A stretch of 64,000 bases of DNA from Hormiphora californensis (GCA_020137815.1 CM035354.1:7731487-7795486); one strand, 5' to 3'; shown: positions 1 to 12,544, counted from the stretch's first letter. Notes: generated by a model from the letters alone, not told the origin. Numbers and translations: made by a program.

Positions 1-34
1 TGTTCTATCCTAACCCCATTATATTATCTCTCAG

Positions 35-1923
35 GTTGGGAGTGGTTACAGGTAACCACTTGGCTGAAGTGGCACGTGCACAATACCATGTGGTTCCCCG
101 TGTTGTTCTCTGGCTCATGATCGAGATAGCCATTATTGGATCTGACATGCAGGAGGTTATTGGTAAGTTCACACTCTAAACATTAGTTTAGTTAGACAGC
201 ACTTGACTAGACTAGATTGATTTTTTGATTGATTGAAGAAAGTTAATATTGAACAAAATATAGATATCAATGATGAGATCTTGTTCAGGATTAAATAGGG
301 AGGAAAATTAGAAAAATATCTGGCGAGGGCCGGGCTCGAACCGACAACCTCTGGGTTTCGCGTCCATTGCTCTACCTATTGAGCTACCCCGTAGTGAAAT
401 TAGCAGCCAGAGAAGATATTAAAAATCTTGTTCCGACAAAATATAGAAAATTGGAAAATAAACACACTATAAAACAGTCCGTAATTTAGTCCGTCCCCGT
501 GCGAGGAAAATCGCTAGTCACACTCAAAACAAAAGGCACGCAAAACAGTTTCTCGAAAATCCACAGGCTTGTGGGGAAGATAGTTCCGCAGGAATTTGAA
601 GCTGGAGGATGGATATGTGTGTAGGAAAACAGGAACGTTGAAAGGATCTAAAATGGGATAAGCTAGAAGGGAAGTAGGTGCCACCTCATCCCGAGGGGAG
701 CACCGCTCACACCAGGCCCTCCCCAAGCGAAAGGGCCGTGGTTGTTAGGGTTAGAGCTAGAAGGGAAAGAGATCCCATCCTTCTCAAGGGGAGCACCCAG
801 GGCGAACGAGTTCGCCCGGCAAGGTCAATTGACTGTAGTTCGATCAGACCGGGCGACCCACTCAAACCAGGCCCTCCCCAAGCGAAAGGGGGTGTTTTTG
901 TTAGATATCAAGCTATAAGCATATCTCAATTGTGTTAAGGAAAATTTAATAATCTGTTAATAAAGGTATATAAGCAGTATATATATACTGACCGGGGGGG
1001 GGGGGGGGGGGCAGGTGGAACATGAGCCGGTCTATTATTCGTGTTGGTATGTGTGTGTGTGTCATGTCAGGAGGTATTTTGTGTCATAATAGTTACCTAT
1101 TACACGTCCTGGTCCATTATTATAAACCATCACTTCTCCCACGTTCATCACAGTCTGATTCTTCTCCCTGTCATTAGTCAACTCTCTCACGTGATCATAC
1201 AGAACTACACCATTAATTGTCTCCGATAGAGGACGATCACAGATTATGGTATAAGTCTGGTCTTGCAGGGAGTCCCCCTTAGGACCCACTGAGTAGATAG
1301 TTCCACAGTAGAGGTATGTACTGTGTGATTTTAAATGACTGAGACTGGTATATTGCAAATTGCGTGAAAACTATGGCATCTTTCGACTTCAAATTTTGGG
1401 ACATGATAAAACTAGGTTGTAGCAATTTTCTCCTAGTTTTACAGCAAATTTCAATGTTCCTGAATGAATCTATTGCCCAAAAACCTCATCCAACTTTACA
1501 CAGCCATATCTCTAGAGTCTAATGAGATAGAGTGTTCAAATTTTTAGGAGAGACAGATAAGACGATTTCGAATGTTTTGTCTGCTTTACGAGTTGCTACA
1601 TTTTACCATTTGTTCACAGGAACTGTTTAAAGTGATGTAACACGCTCTAATTAGGCCAAATTTAGGTCATTTTACCCCTCAAAGATCACATGTCCAGCTG
1701 CATCTAGTGGGCTAATGAGGCCTTGAACACGCATACGTCACGTGTTACTATAGGGCTACAGCTCTCCTTTTCCATCTTGAACCAGCAGACATGATCATGG
1801 TGTCTGGAAGTGGTAACAAGCTGTAGAAAACCAGACAGACTAGATGCTCTCTACTTCAACGTATCACTCTCTCCCTTTCTCGTTATAAGGTCACGTGACT
1901 GGAATTGGGATCTCGACATGAGA

Positions 1924-1986
<63 letters not shown>

Positions 1987-4900
1987 TGTGTGTGAGAGAG
2001 AGAACGCTTTGTAGACATTGTGGTCATGTCGAGATCCCAATTCCAGTCACGTGACCTTATAACGAGAAAGAGAGAGAGAGTGATACGTTGAAGTAGAGAG
2101 CATCTAGTCTGTCTGGTTTTTTCTACAGCTTGTTACCACTTCCAGACACCATGATCATGACTGCTGGTTCAAGCTGGAAAAGGAGAGCTGTAGCCCTACT
2201 GGCCTACTGCAGTAACACGTGACGTATGCGTGTTCAAGGCCTCATTAGCCCACTAGATGCAGCTGGACATGTGATCTTTGAGGGGTAAAATGACCTAAAT
2301 ATAGCCTAATTAGAGCGTGTTACATCACTTTAAACAGTTCCTGTGAACAAATGGTAAAATGTAGCAACTCGTAAAGCAGACAAAACATTCGAAATCGTCT
2401 TATCTGTCTCTCCTAAAAATTTGAACACTCTATCTCATTAGACTCCAGAGATATGGTTGTGTAAAGTTGGAGGAGGTTTTTGGGCAATATATTCATTCAG
2501 GAACATTGAAATTTGCTGTAAAACTAGGAGAAAATTGCTACAACCTAGTTTTATCATGTCCCAAAATTTGAAGTCGAAAGATGCCATAGTTTTCACGCAA
2601 TTTGCAATATACCAGTCTCAGTCATTTAAAATCACACAGTATATCTTAGGGAGGTGCTGGAAGATTCATTGAACTCCCCTGAACCGGGGATTAGTCTGAC
2701 TTCAGTTCCTAGTATACGATCAGTAGCGGATGAAGTTTCGCCTGCATCTTCCAATCTAAACAGAAATTGTGGTAATAGCACTGATCACAGGAAGGCCTTC
2801 AAACATCAGAATTAATATTAAGAGATAATTAAACTGCTGCTTCTCACCTGTTCACAATTACAACTGCTATATTGTTAAATGGTCTGATGTTTGTAGCAAA
2901 TATCACGTTTAACCATTGTGGATCCCCTCTTCTTGGCTCGGAATGAAAACGTGTATAGTTATCACCATCTATAGCTTTATCTGCTGTTTCTCCGTCTACA
3001 GCATTCACACTGCTTGCACGTGCTGAACTGATATCCACTTGAGTAGTACCAATGAACGCTGGTAGAAGAAGAAGGAGTAGGGCTGAGACTCTCCCTCTCA
3101 TTATATCAATCAAACTACATGCCTATAAGATGTGATTTTAACTCATTGAAGTTTATCGATGTTGGTATCTAACTAAGATAATATTTTCTAAGTTTACCCT
3201 ACACACTAGGGGGTGCTATTTGAAATTTGCATCACTGAAATCCATAAGTTAAGACGGATTCTGGTAGAGTAGGCCCTAATTAGCAAGTGTACGAAAGGGG
3301 AAGGTCTAGATCTTTGTAATCTCTGTGTTCAGGGGGATTTTGTAGATAAGAAAAAGTTTAGAACTTATCCCCTAAAAACGACTGTTCCCGATATCTTAGA
3401 GCTCTAAAACTTTGCAGATCGGCTTTATATGATAAAATACAAAGTTGGTAAAAATTTCAGACCTTTAGCTCAAAATTCATTTTCATGACCGGAATGAACT
3501 TTGTTCATTCTCTCAATCAGGAGTCCATTTGACTTCAGAATTTTATTAGAAATGTTTGGCAATCGATTATCTGCAAAATGCGACCAACGAGAGCCAAAAC
3601 GGACCACCACAAGACACGCGGTGATCTGATCTCCAAAGTCGGTCAGGACATTCATAATCCTTGCCAAATATGACCTAGTTTTGCACGGTTGCCGACATCG
3701 GATAGGTCTAAAATTTAGCACAGTGGCTCTAAACAATGTGTAGATGAGATTAGCAAAGTTTCAGGCTTAAAGCTCAAAATTCATTTTTATGACTGGAATG
3801 AACTTCGTTCATTCTCTCAATCAGGAGGTCATTTGACTCCAGAATTTCAATAAATGTGTTTGGCAATCAATAAACTGCCAAATGGGATCGGATCACATTG
3901 GAGAATCTGACCCAGCACCCGATGGATCAGATCACATTATAGAAATCTGGTCCACCAGCCCATGGATCAGATCACATTATAAGGATCTGGTCCACCACCC
4001 ATGGATCAGATCACATTTTAGGGATCTGGTCCACCAAACCATGGATCAGATCACATAACAGGGATCTTATCCACCAACCCATGGATCAGATCACATAACA
4101 GGTATCTTATCCAACACCCCATGGATCAGATCAAATTAAAGGGATCTGATCTACCACCCATGGATCAGATCACATTATAGATATCTGATCCACCACCCCA
4201 TGGATCAGATCATATTATAGGGATCTGGTCCACCAACCCATGGATCAGATCACATAACAGGGATCTTATCCATCACCCCATGGATCAGATCACATTTTAG
4301 GGATCTGGTCCGCCAACCCATGGATCAGATCACATTATAAGGATCTGGTCCACCACCCATGGATCAGATCACATTTTAGGGATCTGGTCCGCCAACCCAT
4401 GGATCAGATCACATTATAAGGATCTAGTCCGCCAACCCATGGATCAGATCACATTATAAGGATCTAGTCCACCACCCATGGATCAGATCACATTTTAGGG
4501 ATCTTATCCACCAACCCATGGATCAGATATCATGTTAGGGATCTGGTCCACCACCCATGGATCAGATCACATTACAGGGATATGATCCACGAACTCATGG
4601 ATCAGATCTCATTTTAGGGATCTGATCTACCACCCATGGATCAGATCACATTATAGATGGGTTGGTGGACCAGATCCCTAAAATGTGATCTGATCCATGG
4701 GGTGATGGATAAGATCCCTGTTATGTGATCTAATACATGAGTTAGTGGACCAGATCCCTATAATATGATCTGATCCATGGGGTGGTGGATCAGATATATA
4801 ATGTGATCTGATCCATGGGTGGTAGATCAGATCCCTAAAATGAGATCTGATCCATGGGGTGGTGGATCAGCTCTCTTTAATTTGATCTGATCCATGGGGT

Positions 4901-7900
4901 GATGTTATGTGATCTGTTATGTGATCTGATCCATGGGTTGGCGGATCAGATCCCTATAATGTGATCTGATCCATGGGTGGTGGACCAGATCCTTATAATG
5001 TGATCTGATCCATGGGTTGGCGGACCAGATCCCTAAAATGTGATCTGATCCATGGGGTGATGGATAAGATCCCTATTATGTGATCTGATCCATGGGTTGG
5101 TGGACCAGATCCCTAAAATGTGATCTGATCCATGGGGTAGTGGATCAGATCCCTATAATGTGATCTGATCCATGGGTGGTGGACCAGATCCTTATAATGT
5201 GATCTGATCCATGGGTTGGCGGACTAGATCCCTAAAATGTGATCTGATCCATGGGGTGATGGATAAGATCCCTATTATGTGATCTGATCCATGGGTGGTA
5301 GATCAGATCCCTAAAATGAAATCTGATCCATGGGGTGGTGGATCAGCTCCCTTTAATTTGATCTGATCCATGGGGTGATGGATAAGATATCTATAATGTG
5401 ATCTGATCCATGGGTGGTGGACCAGATCCTTATAATGTGATCTGATCCATCGGGTGCCGGGTCAGATTCTCCAATGTGATCCGATCCCATTTGGCAGTTT
5501 ATTGATTGCCAAACACATTTATTGAAATTCTGAAGTCAAATGACCTTCCTGATTGAGAGAATTAACAAAGTTCATTCCAGTCATAAAAATGAATTTTGAG
5601 CTTTAAGCCTGAAACTTTGCTAATCTCATCTACCAGATCCCTAAAATGTGATCTGATCCATGGGTGGTGGACCAGATCCTTATAATGTGATCTGATCCAT
5701 GGGTTGGCGGACCAGATCCCTAAAATGTGATCTGATCCATGGGGTGATGGATAAGATCCCTGTTATGTGATCTGATCCATGGGTTGGTGGACCAGATCCC
5801 TATAATATGATCTGATCCATGGGGTGGTGGATCAGATATCTATAATGTGATCTGATCCATGGGTGGTAGATCAGATCCCTTTAATTTGATCTGATCCATG
5901 GGGTGTTGGATAAGATACCTGTTATGTGATCTGATCCATGGGTTGGTGGATAAGATCCCTGTTATGTGATCTGATCCATGGGTGGTGAATCAAATCCCTA
6001 AAATGTGATCTGATCCATGGGTGGTGGACCAGATCCTTATAATGTGATCTGATCCATGGGCTGGTGGACCAGATTTCTATAATGTGATCTGATCCATCGG
6101 GTGCTGGGTCAGATTCTCGAATGTGAATCAATCCCATTTGGCAGTTTATTGATTGCCAAACACATTTATTGAAATTCTGGAGTCAAATGACCTCCTGATT
6201 GAGAGAATGAACGAAGTTCATTCCAGTCATAAAAATGAATTTTGAGCTTTAAGCCTGAAACTTTGCTAATCTCATCTACACATTGTTTAGAGCCACTGTG
6301 CTAAATTTTAGACCTATCCGATGTCGGCAACCGTGCAAAACTAGGTCATATTTGGCAAGGATTATGAATGTCCTGACCGACTTTGGAGATCAGATCACCG
6401 CGTGTCTTGTGGTGGTCCGTTTTGGCTCTCGTTGGTCGCATTTTGCAGATAATCGATTGCCAAACATTTCTAATAAAATTCTGAAGTCAAATGGACTCCT
6501 GATTGAGAGAATGAACAAAGTTCATTCCGGTCATGAAAATGAATTTTGAGCTAAAGGTCTGAAATTTTTACCAACTTTGTATTTTATCATATAAAGCCGA
6601 TCTGCAAAGTTTTAGAGCTCTAAGATATCGGGAACAGTCGTTTTTAGGGGATAAGTTCTAAACTTTTTCTTATCTACAAAAACCCCCTGAACACAGAGAT
6701 CACAAAGGTCTAGACCTTCCCCTTTCGTACACTTGCTAATTAGGGCCTACTCTACCAGAATCCGTCTTAACTTTTGGGATATCTGCAAAAAAATTTCCCC
6801 CAAATAGCACCCCCTGTGTACACACACTTGTATTACTCATTTGACAGGGATCTAACACTAAGAGTCGTACTAAGCACAAGCAGAGTTCACATTGTATGCT
6901 CCTGCTTCTCTGTGTACTCCACATACCACTCAGGGAAACAGAGCAGCAGCCCTGGGCGATGTGTCCCTTTCTTTCCGCTCACTACCTATCTCTCTCTGAT
7001 TAGAGATACCATCGTGGCCTGGTATAGCACCAGCTCCCCAACCAGTGCATTGGGCCAAAGCAGCTAGGCAATATACCGACCATTTTTCTTACCCGCCCGA
7101 GGCTAACGCCGAGGATCCGCCCAGCAATGGGATGATGCCCTGCAAAGGGATGGTGCCCAGAAATGGGATGATGCCCTGCGAAGGAATGATGCCCAGCAAT
7201 GGGATGCTGCCCAGAAATGGGACGATATCTGACAAATTACTTTACTTTATAAAAGCGCCAGATAATATTCTCTCACTCTCTCTCTAATTCAGTACTCTCT
7301 ATCTCCCCGCAAATCCGTGCTCCATATAATATCCCCTATTCTCTCACTCTCTCTCTAATTCAGTACTCTCTATCTCCCCGCAAATCCGTGCTCCATATAA
7401 TATCCCCTATTCTCTCATTCTCTCTCTAATTCAGTGCTCTCTAACTCCCTGCTTATCTCCTTCTTTAAACAGTTGGAAACATAAAAAACCCGCCACCCCG
7501 CCCCGCCGCCCCACCCCGCCCACCCTAACTTTAATATTAGAGGGATTCATAATGATTGACACTTGGCTATTATCCCCCGAATTACGAGTCAGGACCAAAT
7601 AAAACATGCTCTACCATTTAGTATGGAAATTTTGCGATCGGAAAACAGTTTTTATATGTATTCCAGTTGAAGATATATTGCCACCTTGACACCAGAAATA
7701 GCTTAGTGTTGTTACTCGCAGACACCCAAAATTCATATGAAACAAGGACGGAACAGCACATGATAACAGACACACAAACATACAACAGAATAACAAAGCA
7801 AACGAAGGACCTTATGAAAACTCGACAAAGTACCAGAACAGCCACTCACATAATAACCCAGCATGGAGAAAACAACCACCATCTAGGCAAAATAGGAAAA

Positions 7901-10900
7901 ACACAAAACGGCTTATGCACATTATGCCAACAGGAGGAAGAAACGGTAGAACATATTATTTGCAAGTGTCCAGCGATAGCACAAAAAAGGGAAGAGCTCT
8001 CAGGAAGTGCGTACCTTAGTGATATATATTCAACACTGAGAAACAACCCACTAAAAGAAGCAATCGACATAATGCTGTTGTTCCTGAAACGAAAGAAATT
8101 AATCATAAACGACACAGCAGACTAGAGATCCAAACTACCAACACAACCAGAACACACAAATTAAACAACAATCAAACAAAAATTAACAAACAAATACCTA
8201 GAAACCAGTACAACAAAAATCAAAAGGAAGGACTGCAATGTGTACAACGACATAGAAGCACGCAATGCAGCGCATCTCAAAGACGACTGCTGCAACCCCC
8301 CTCACCTCCCCCGCAGCAGTCGACTTTCCCCACCAGGGATATGCCCCCCCATAACCCTTCCCATTTCTAGTCGGCCCCACAAATGGGAACTCCCCCCCCC
8401 CCCCATACCTTACGGCCATCATTAGCGGTGCTGGTATCACTAAGTGATTGGCCCTGTGCGTAGGGTCCCCAACAGGGGTTCACGCCCATGGCAACCGCTC
8501 CTATCAAATCAAAAAAATAAGCACAAGCACAGTAAATAAAAGGAGGAAGGCAGCCTTTAGTAATGAGGAAAAGGATGGAGTTTATATAGCTCTCGCATTC
8601 CCTTCTATAGAGAATTCATCCCTCTCTGTCTTGATAATGGGGGGGATTGTGATCATTGAAAAGAACCATTGGGTTAGAGCATCCATTGTGTTCTTATAAT
8701 ATTAATAGAGATGATAGAGAGGAACACAATAGATTTTACACTGACAGAGAAGCAAGCAGGAGATCATGTCCCTGAATCTAAGCTAAGCGATGTGTCTATC
8801 TCTCAACACCTGTCTATTATAGTGAGCTATCCACAAGCATTCAGATTCAATAGGGTACTAAGAAAACTTAGTATACCAAGAATTGAAGACCGGGACCCGG
8901 TTAAGTTGGCCCTTATAAATGAACTAAAAACCCCATCAAGTAGGCCCCGTCAACTATAAACCCCCACCCCGTTTAATATTTATAAAGGTGGGGGGGGGGT
9001 GCAACCCAAAAAAAAACCAACCGTACCCTGGATTTTCAAAATTTTGATTTTTTGATTTTTTATCTTTTTTGATTTTTTTTATCTTTTTTGATTTTTTTTT
9101 TATTTTTTTAAATTTTTTTGGGGAGTTTCAAGACCCCAAAAGGGGTCCTGGTTGTTGTGTGGATGCTGGCCTGGTGCTGGGGATCAATGTGTATTTGGTT
9201 GTTCAAACTGTTATTGGACTGGAGTTATCCGCTGCAGTTATTGGACTTGTTGTAGTGTTTTATTGTATGTATAGTTTGGTGGTGGTATATTTCTTATTGC
9301 TAGCTATCGGGGTTAGGATTCCATTTGATTTTTTTAAATTTTTTTTATCGTTTTTTATTTTTTTATCGTTTTTGATTTTATTTGATCGTTTTTGATCTTT
9401 TTTGAACTTTTTTGTTCAACATTAAACATTTAAAAAAAAATCGAAAACGATCAAAAAAGTTCAAAAAAAATCAAAAACGATCAAAAAAATCAAAAACGAT
9501 AAAAAAATCAAAAACGACCAAAAAAATCAAAAACGACCAAAAAAAAATCAAAAACGACCAAAAAAATCAAAGAAATTTCAATCAAAAACGACCAAAAAAA
9601 CCAACCATACCCTGGGTTTCGGAAAAAGTTTGATTTTTTTTGGGGTTGCACCCCCCCCCCCAAGGTGAAATACAACTAATTCTCACTTCTATCCCCAGGC
9701 ACGGCTATAGCCCTGTATATCCTCTCTAACAAGGCTATACCGCTATGGGGAGGCGTCCTAGTCACCGTTATAGACACCTTCACTTTCCTATTCCTTGACA
9801 AGTACGGACTCCGAAAGCTGGAGGCCTTCTTTGCCTTTCTCATTGCTGTGATGGCCGCTATGTTTGGATATGAGTACTTTAATCACCTGCCAGACCAGGT
9901 ACACTATCTATTAGATCAAGTGCTATGACGTGTCTATTTCTGTGTGTTTCACTGCTTTACAGCCCCCCCCCACTGCACCACACACCGCCCCAATATCCAC
10001 ACATCTGCAGGTGGAAGTGCTGAAGGGGTTTATACCAGGGTTCGGGGATGGCAAATGGACACCTGATGTGACGGTCCAAGCTGTGGGCATGATAGGGGCT
10101 GTTATCATGCCTCATAACTTCTACCTTCACTCTGCACTGGTCCGCTCAAGAGAGGTACGTATCTCCCAAACCTACCCGGACCCCTATTTGTTACACAAGC
10201 CATACAGCAGAGACCTCGGCCAGATTCGTCTCGATTAGGCACATTATATTGCGTCACAATATTAGCAGATTGATCTTACTTTTGTGAAAGCTGAACTTTT
10301 CACCCAAGGACCTTAGTTAAGAAATCTGACGTGGCGTTTCTTTCTCGTAGCTCATGGCTCTTCTCTCTAGCAGTAAATCTCCTTGTCTATAATTGTTTTC
10401 CTCCTCTCCTCCCTGCTCTCTTTTCCCCGCCTCCGCCACAGTCCACGGTGGTGGTTAGAGGAGGGGTGGGTGTTCGAGGCGTACCCTCCAGCTAACAGCT
10501 AGATCATTGCTCTCAGATACATCACCACGTACAATAAAAAATATCAATTTATAGCGCACCCGCCGGGTGTACCTCAAGTAAGGGCTTTTATAGATGATAT
10601 TATAGAGACTAACAGTAACAACTAAAAACGCGTGTTTGCAGGTAAACAGGAGCAGTAAAGGGGCAGTGAAGGAAGCAACATTCTACAACTCTATTGAGTC
10701 AGGGCTGGCCCTTATTTGCTCCTTTGTTATCAATCTGTTCGTAGTGTGTGTATTTGCCAACTCATTCTACTTTGATCATGATACCCAGCAACGATGTTCA
10801 AGTTAGTACGGGCGTTAGTACAATATACATTGTACATATACCCTGAATATTTAGTACACACTGACAATTTCAACTTTCCTCTCTCATCATCCTTTCAAAG

Positions 10901-11940
10901 CTATTGTGTCCCTACATTCCACCCTCTTCCATATAACCTCCACTCCTTTAGATGAGACATCTCTGGATCTGTACTCTGCTGGAGAGTATCTGGGGTGTGC
11001 ATTTGGTGGTCCTTCCAAGTACATCTGGGCGGTGGGGATCTTGGCAGCCGGCCAGAGTTCAACTATGACAGGAACATACTCTGGTAAGTACAGGGTGGTT
11101 ACTAAAAAGTCACCAGGACTCATGCTAAAAACAAAATTCGACTGCTAGTAGTCCCACTACTCTAATAAGCCCAATGGAAGGGAAAGGGAAAAGAAATGCT
11201 AGAAGAGGGGGATGGGGAAGTACAATTATTATACGAGTTTCCCAGAAACCTGATGACGACACACCTATGTCCTATATAATCTGTACGAGCTGTCTAGTGG
11301 TACCGACCCCATTTTGATTCTCAGATCGGGTTGGCGCCGCCAGACAGTGTACAAGTACAGCCTTCACAGCTACTAACACCTCTCTCTCTCTTTCTCAGGC
11401 CAGTTTGTTATGGAGGGGTTTGTTAAGATTCACCTTCCAAGGTGGCAGAGAGTCCTGATAACTCGATCTATAGCCATCCTTCCTACTGTGATCCTGGCTG
11501 CGTTCTCTTCAAACAACATGACCAAGCTGAGCCACATGAACGACATTCTGAATATCCTGCAAAGTATAATGCTACCCTTCGCTCTCCTCCCTATCATACA
11601 GTTCACTAATGATAAGAAGATCATGGGGAGTTTCAAGACCCCAAAAGGGGTTCTAGTTGTTGTGTGGATGCTGGCCTTCCTGGTGCTGGGGATCAATGTG
11701 TATTTGGTTGTTCAAACAGTTATTGGACTGGAGTTATCCGCTGCAGTTATTGGACTTGTTGTAGTGTTTTATTGTATGTATAGTTTGGTAGTGGTATATT
11801 TCTTATTGCTAGCTATCGGGGTTAGGATTCCATTTTTTCAGCGGTATTTCCCAGACCCAGTCCATTCAACTAGGGCCGGAACTCCTGACGAGAGGACGGC
11901 TCTTGTTGCAGGCACGTCTGGGACTGTAAATCCAAAATAA
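35..11940 (+). CDS. SLC11A: NRAMP/SLC11 divalent metal transporter, 3' part (5' end outside window)
   Basis: Proton-coupled divalent-metal (Fe2+/Mn2+) symporter of plasma or endosomal membranes. Exons: 35-162, 9699-9898, 10011-10154, 10642-10801, 10952-11083, 11399-11940. All junctions are GT-AG and in phase, giving about 435 codons to the stop. Visible family signatures are GSDMQEVIG, the metal-site [11 protein letters not shown], and the loop signature [18 protein letters not shown]. Hydrophobic helices continue to the C-terminus. The first helices with the DPGN motif lie upstream of the window. The first visible intron (163-9698) is unusually large and filled with transposons and a nested lectin gene on the other strand. 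An AATAAA overlaps the stop codon. The family assignment is firm; orthology to a particular SLC11 member is not resolved. Confidence 0.95.
322..393 (-). pseudogene. tRNA-like sequence (tRNA pseudogene or SINE head)
   Basis: Read on the minus strand it folds as a cloverleaf. The acceptor stem has 5 of 7 pairs, the D arm is GCTC..GAGC, and the T arm GTCGG-TTCGAGC-CCGGC is perfect. An A box (TAGCTCAATAGG) and a B box (GGTTCGAGCCC) match RNA polymerase III promoter consensus, and a TTTTT run follows the 3' end. The anticodon stem has only three pairs and position 33 is G instead of T, so it is probably not a working tRNA. It could be the head of a tRNA-derived SINE. Confidence 0.55.
660..896. repeat. 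Imperfect direct repeat of two units
   Basis: Two units both begin with GCTAGAAGGGAA and both end in CAGGCCCTCCCCAAGCGAAA (the second ends near 890). The second unit carries about 55 extra bases. No coding potential is seen. The first piece of the second unit (GAGATCCCATCCTTCT) recurs near 57791. Confidence 0.6.
993..1012 (+). repeat. Poly-G tract
   Basis: An uninterrupted run of about 19 G within the large NRAMP intron, preceded by a TATA-rich stretch. Confidence 0.9.
1062..3101 (-). pseudogene. Secreted fucolectin/F5-8C-like lectin gene, exon interrupted by a transposon
   Basis: Nested in the NRAMP intron on the opposite strand. Exon 1 (2848-3101, minus) starts at an ATG encoding [19 protein letters not shown], a clear signal peptide. 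It is followed by the ATDKAIDGD-like opening of an F5/8C or eel-fucolectin domain (here [17 protein letters not shown]). Exon 2 starts at 2755 after a TTTAG acceptor and runs to 2640, where a 1.3 kb TA-flanked palindromic element (1321-2639) sits. Coding resumes at 1318 and ends at 1062, with a CGTI strand and a final EVMVY strand typical of the domain end. Taking out the element plus one TA copy gives one continuous frame across the junction; with the element in place the frame is broken. The gene is therefore either inactivated on this haplotype or depends on the element being spliced out. A longer upstream open frame starts at a TTG, so ATG 3101 is preferred. Confidence 0.75.
1321..2639. 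mobile_element. Long-palindrome MITE, family A, copy 1
   Basis: Arms of about 600 bp are near-perfect inverted repeats around a central GA microsatellite (about 1919-1998). Termini are CTGTGTGATTTTAAATGACT and its complement, and both ends are flanked by TA (1319-1320 and 2640-2641), a target duplication of the Tc1/mariner type. No transposase frame is present. A second copy lies at 48701-50013. Confidence 0.9.
3208..6815. mobile_element. Foldback element with internal satellite arrays
   Basis: A giant inverted repeat. The left arm starts AGGGGGTGCTATTT near 3208 and the right arm ends with its complement near 6815. Arms of about 0.67 kb enclose tandem arrays of a roughly 40 bp unit (core CCATGGATCAGATCACAT). 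The unit is in one orientation at about 3880-4660 and inverted at about 4660-5490 and 5632-6135. A partial extra copy of the inner right arm (about 5490-5635) splits the inverted array. An identical 88-codon open frame in both arms has no recognisable features and is taken as chance. ACACACT occurs next to both ends, but the sequence there is too simple to call a target duplication. Confidence 0.85.
6830..7666. other. Intronic stretch with short tandem repeats, no gene seen
   Basis: Contains several tandem GGGATGATGCCCAG-like units (about 7125-7225). A roughly 71 bp tandem repeat with core CTAATTCAGTACTCTC occurs a little over two times at 7270-7440. A CCGCC-rich stretch lies near 7490-7525. 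No supported coding region. Confidence 0.6.
7667..8125 (+). pseudogene. Non-LTR retrotransposon ORF2 C-terminal fragment
   Basis: A 152-codon open frame includes an [15 protein letters not shown] segment followed by a C-x2-C ... H-x4-C zinc-binding pattern ([19 protein letters not shown]). This is typical of the region after the reverse transcriptase in Jockey/R1/RTE-like LINEs. The 5' end and the RT core are missing, so this is a 5'-truncated insertion in the NRAMP intron. It is followed by an A-rich stretch. Confidence 0.75.
8126..8984. other. Intronic spacer, no gene recognised
   Basis: An A-rich tail of the LINE fragment, a C-rich stretch (8290-8405) and an 82-codon open frame at 8711-8959 of no recognised family. 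Nothing further is supportable. Confidence 0.4.
8991..9661. mobile_element. Inverted-repeat element carrying a copy of the NRAMP last exon (Pack-type)
   Basis: The ends are an inverted repeat of a G run followed by TGCAACCC(C)AAAAAAAA, flanked by AAGGTG at 8985-8990 and 9662-9667. Inside, 9120-9326 is a near-identical copy of 11625-11835 of the host NRAMP terminal exon. It has a 4-base deletion (TTCC lost after GCTGGCC), so it is frameshifted, and about three substitutions. The rest is T-rich then A-rich sequence built on GATTTTTT and ATCGTTTTT motifs that can pair with itself. CCAACCRTACCCTGG occurs near both ends in the same orientation. The element ends 37 bp before an NRAMP exon. Confidence 0.8.
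11290..11350. repeat. Short palindromic repeat, GATCGGGTT core (intron copy)
   Basis: Inverted repeat with GTCTAGTGG..ACCGACCCC on the left and GGGTTGGCGCCGCCAGACAG on the right around an ATTTTGATTCTCAGATC loop. It is one member of a small family also seen at 12545-12940 and 15267-15318. Confidence 0.65.
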
Positions 11941-12544
11941 ATATAATTATTCTATCTGATTTTTATAATTTCTGGGTATTATACCCGACTCGTTGACCCG
12001 ACTAGAATTAGCCCAGAGAGAGTATTTGGCAAGGTTATTGTATTGTGTGTGTGTGTGTAGAAAGTGTGTTAAAATTATTTGTTGTGTAGATAGTATTCTG
12101 CCACAATTGTTAAATAATTATTGTTACCGTCTCGTTCATACTATCAAATCAGGAGATGTCTACTCTAGCGGCACCAGCCCGACCTGAGCTGAGAAAACCA
12201 GAGGCAGTGGCGCTAGACAGCTCAAGAATATTAAACTTATTGATTCTGTTCACTTTGAAATATCACGTGTCAAATGTTAAAATGTTAAAATCGGTGCTGT
12301 GGAAATGCGTTTTTTAATTTTGTTGTGTTTCAGTCAGTCGACTGAAAAGATTTATAAATGCCTTTTCCTTTTTACAAAATGAAACCAATCGTGTTTAATT
12401 TTGATCACAAAAAGCGATAAAACTTGAAATATCCGTTCTATGGACAGTGTTGTGACATTGTACACGCACATAGTTCTACGTTTTATCGCTTTGACAAGTG
12501 GCAGTCCCAGTCCCACAAACTCTCAATGACTCCATCCTGTCCTC

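Noticed and set aside
3470-6549. Identical 88-codon open frames at 3470-3736 (-) and 6283-6549 (+).
   Set aside because: They are the two arms of the same foldback element and show no domain or codon signal.
3200-6828. TACACACT-like sequence at both ends of the foldback element as a target duplication.
   Set aside because: The two sites differ in length and offset and the sequence is low complexity.
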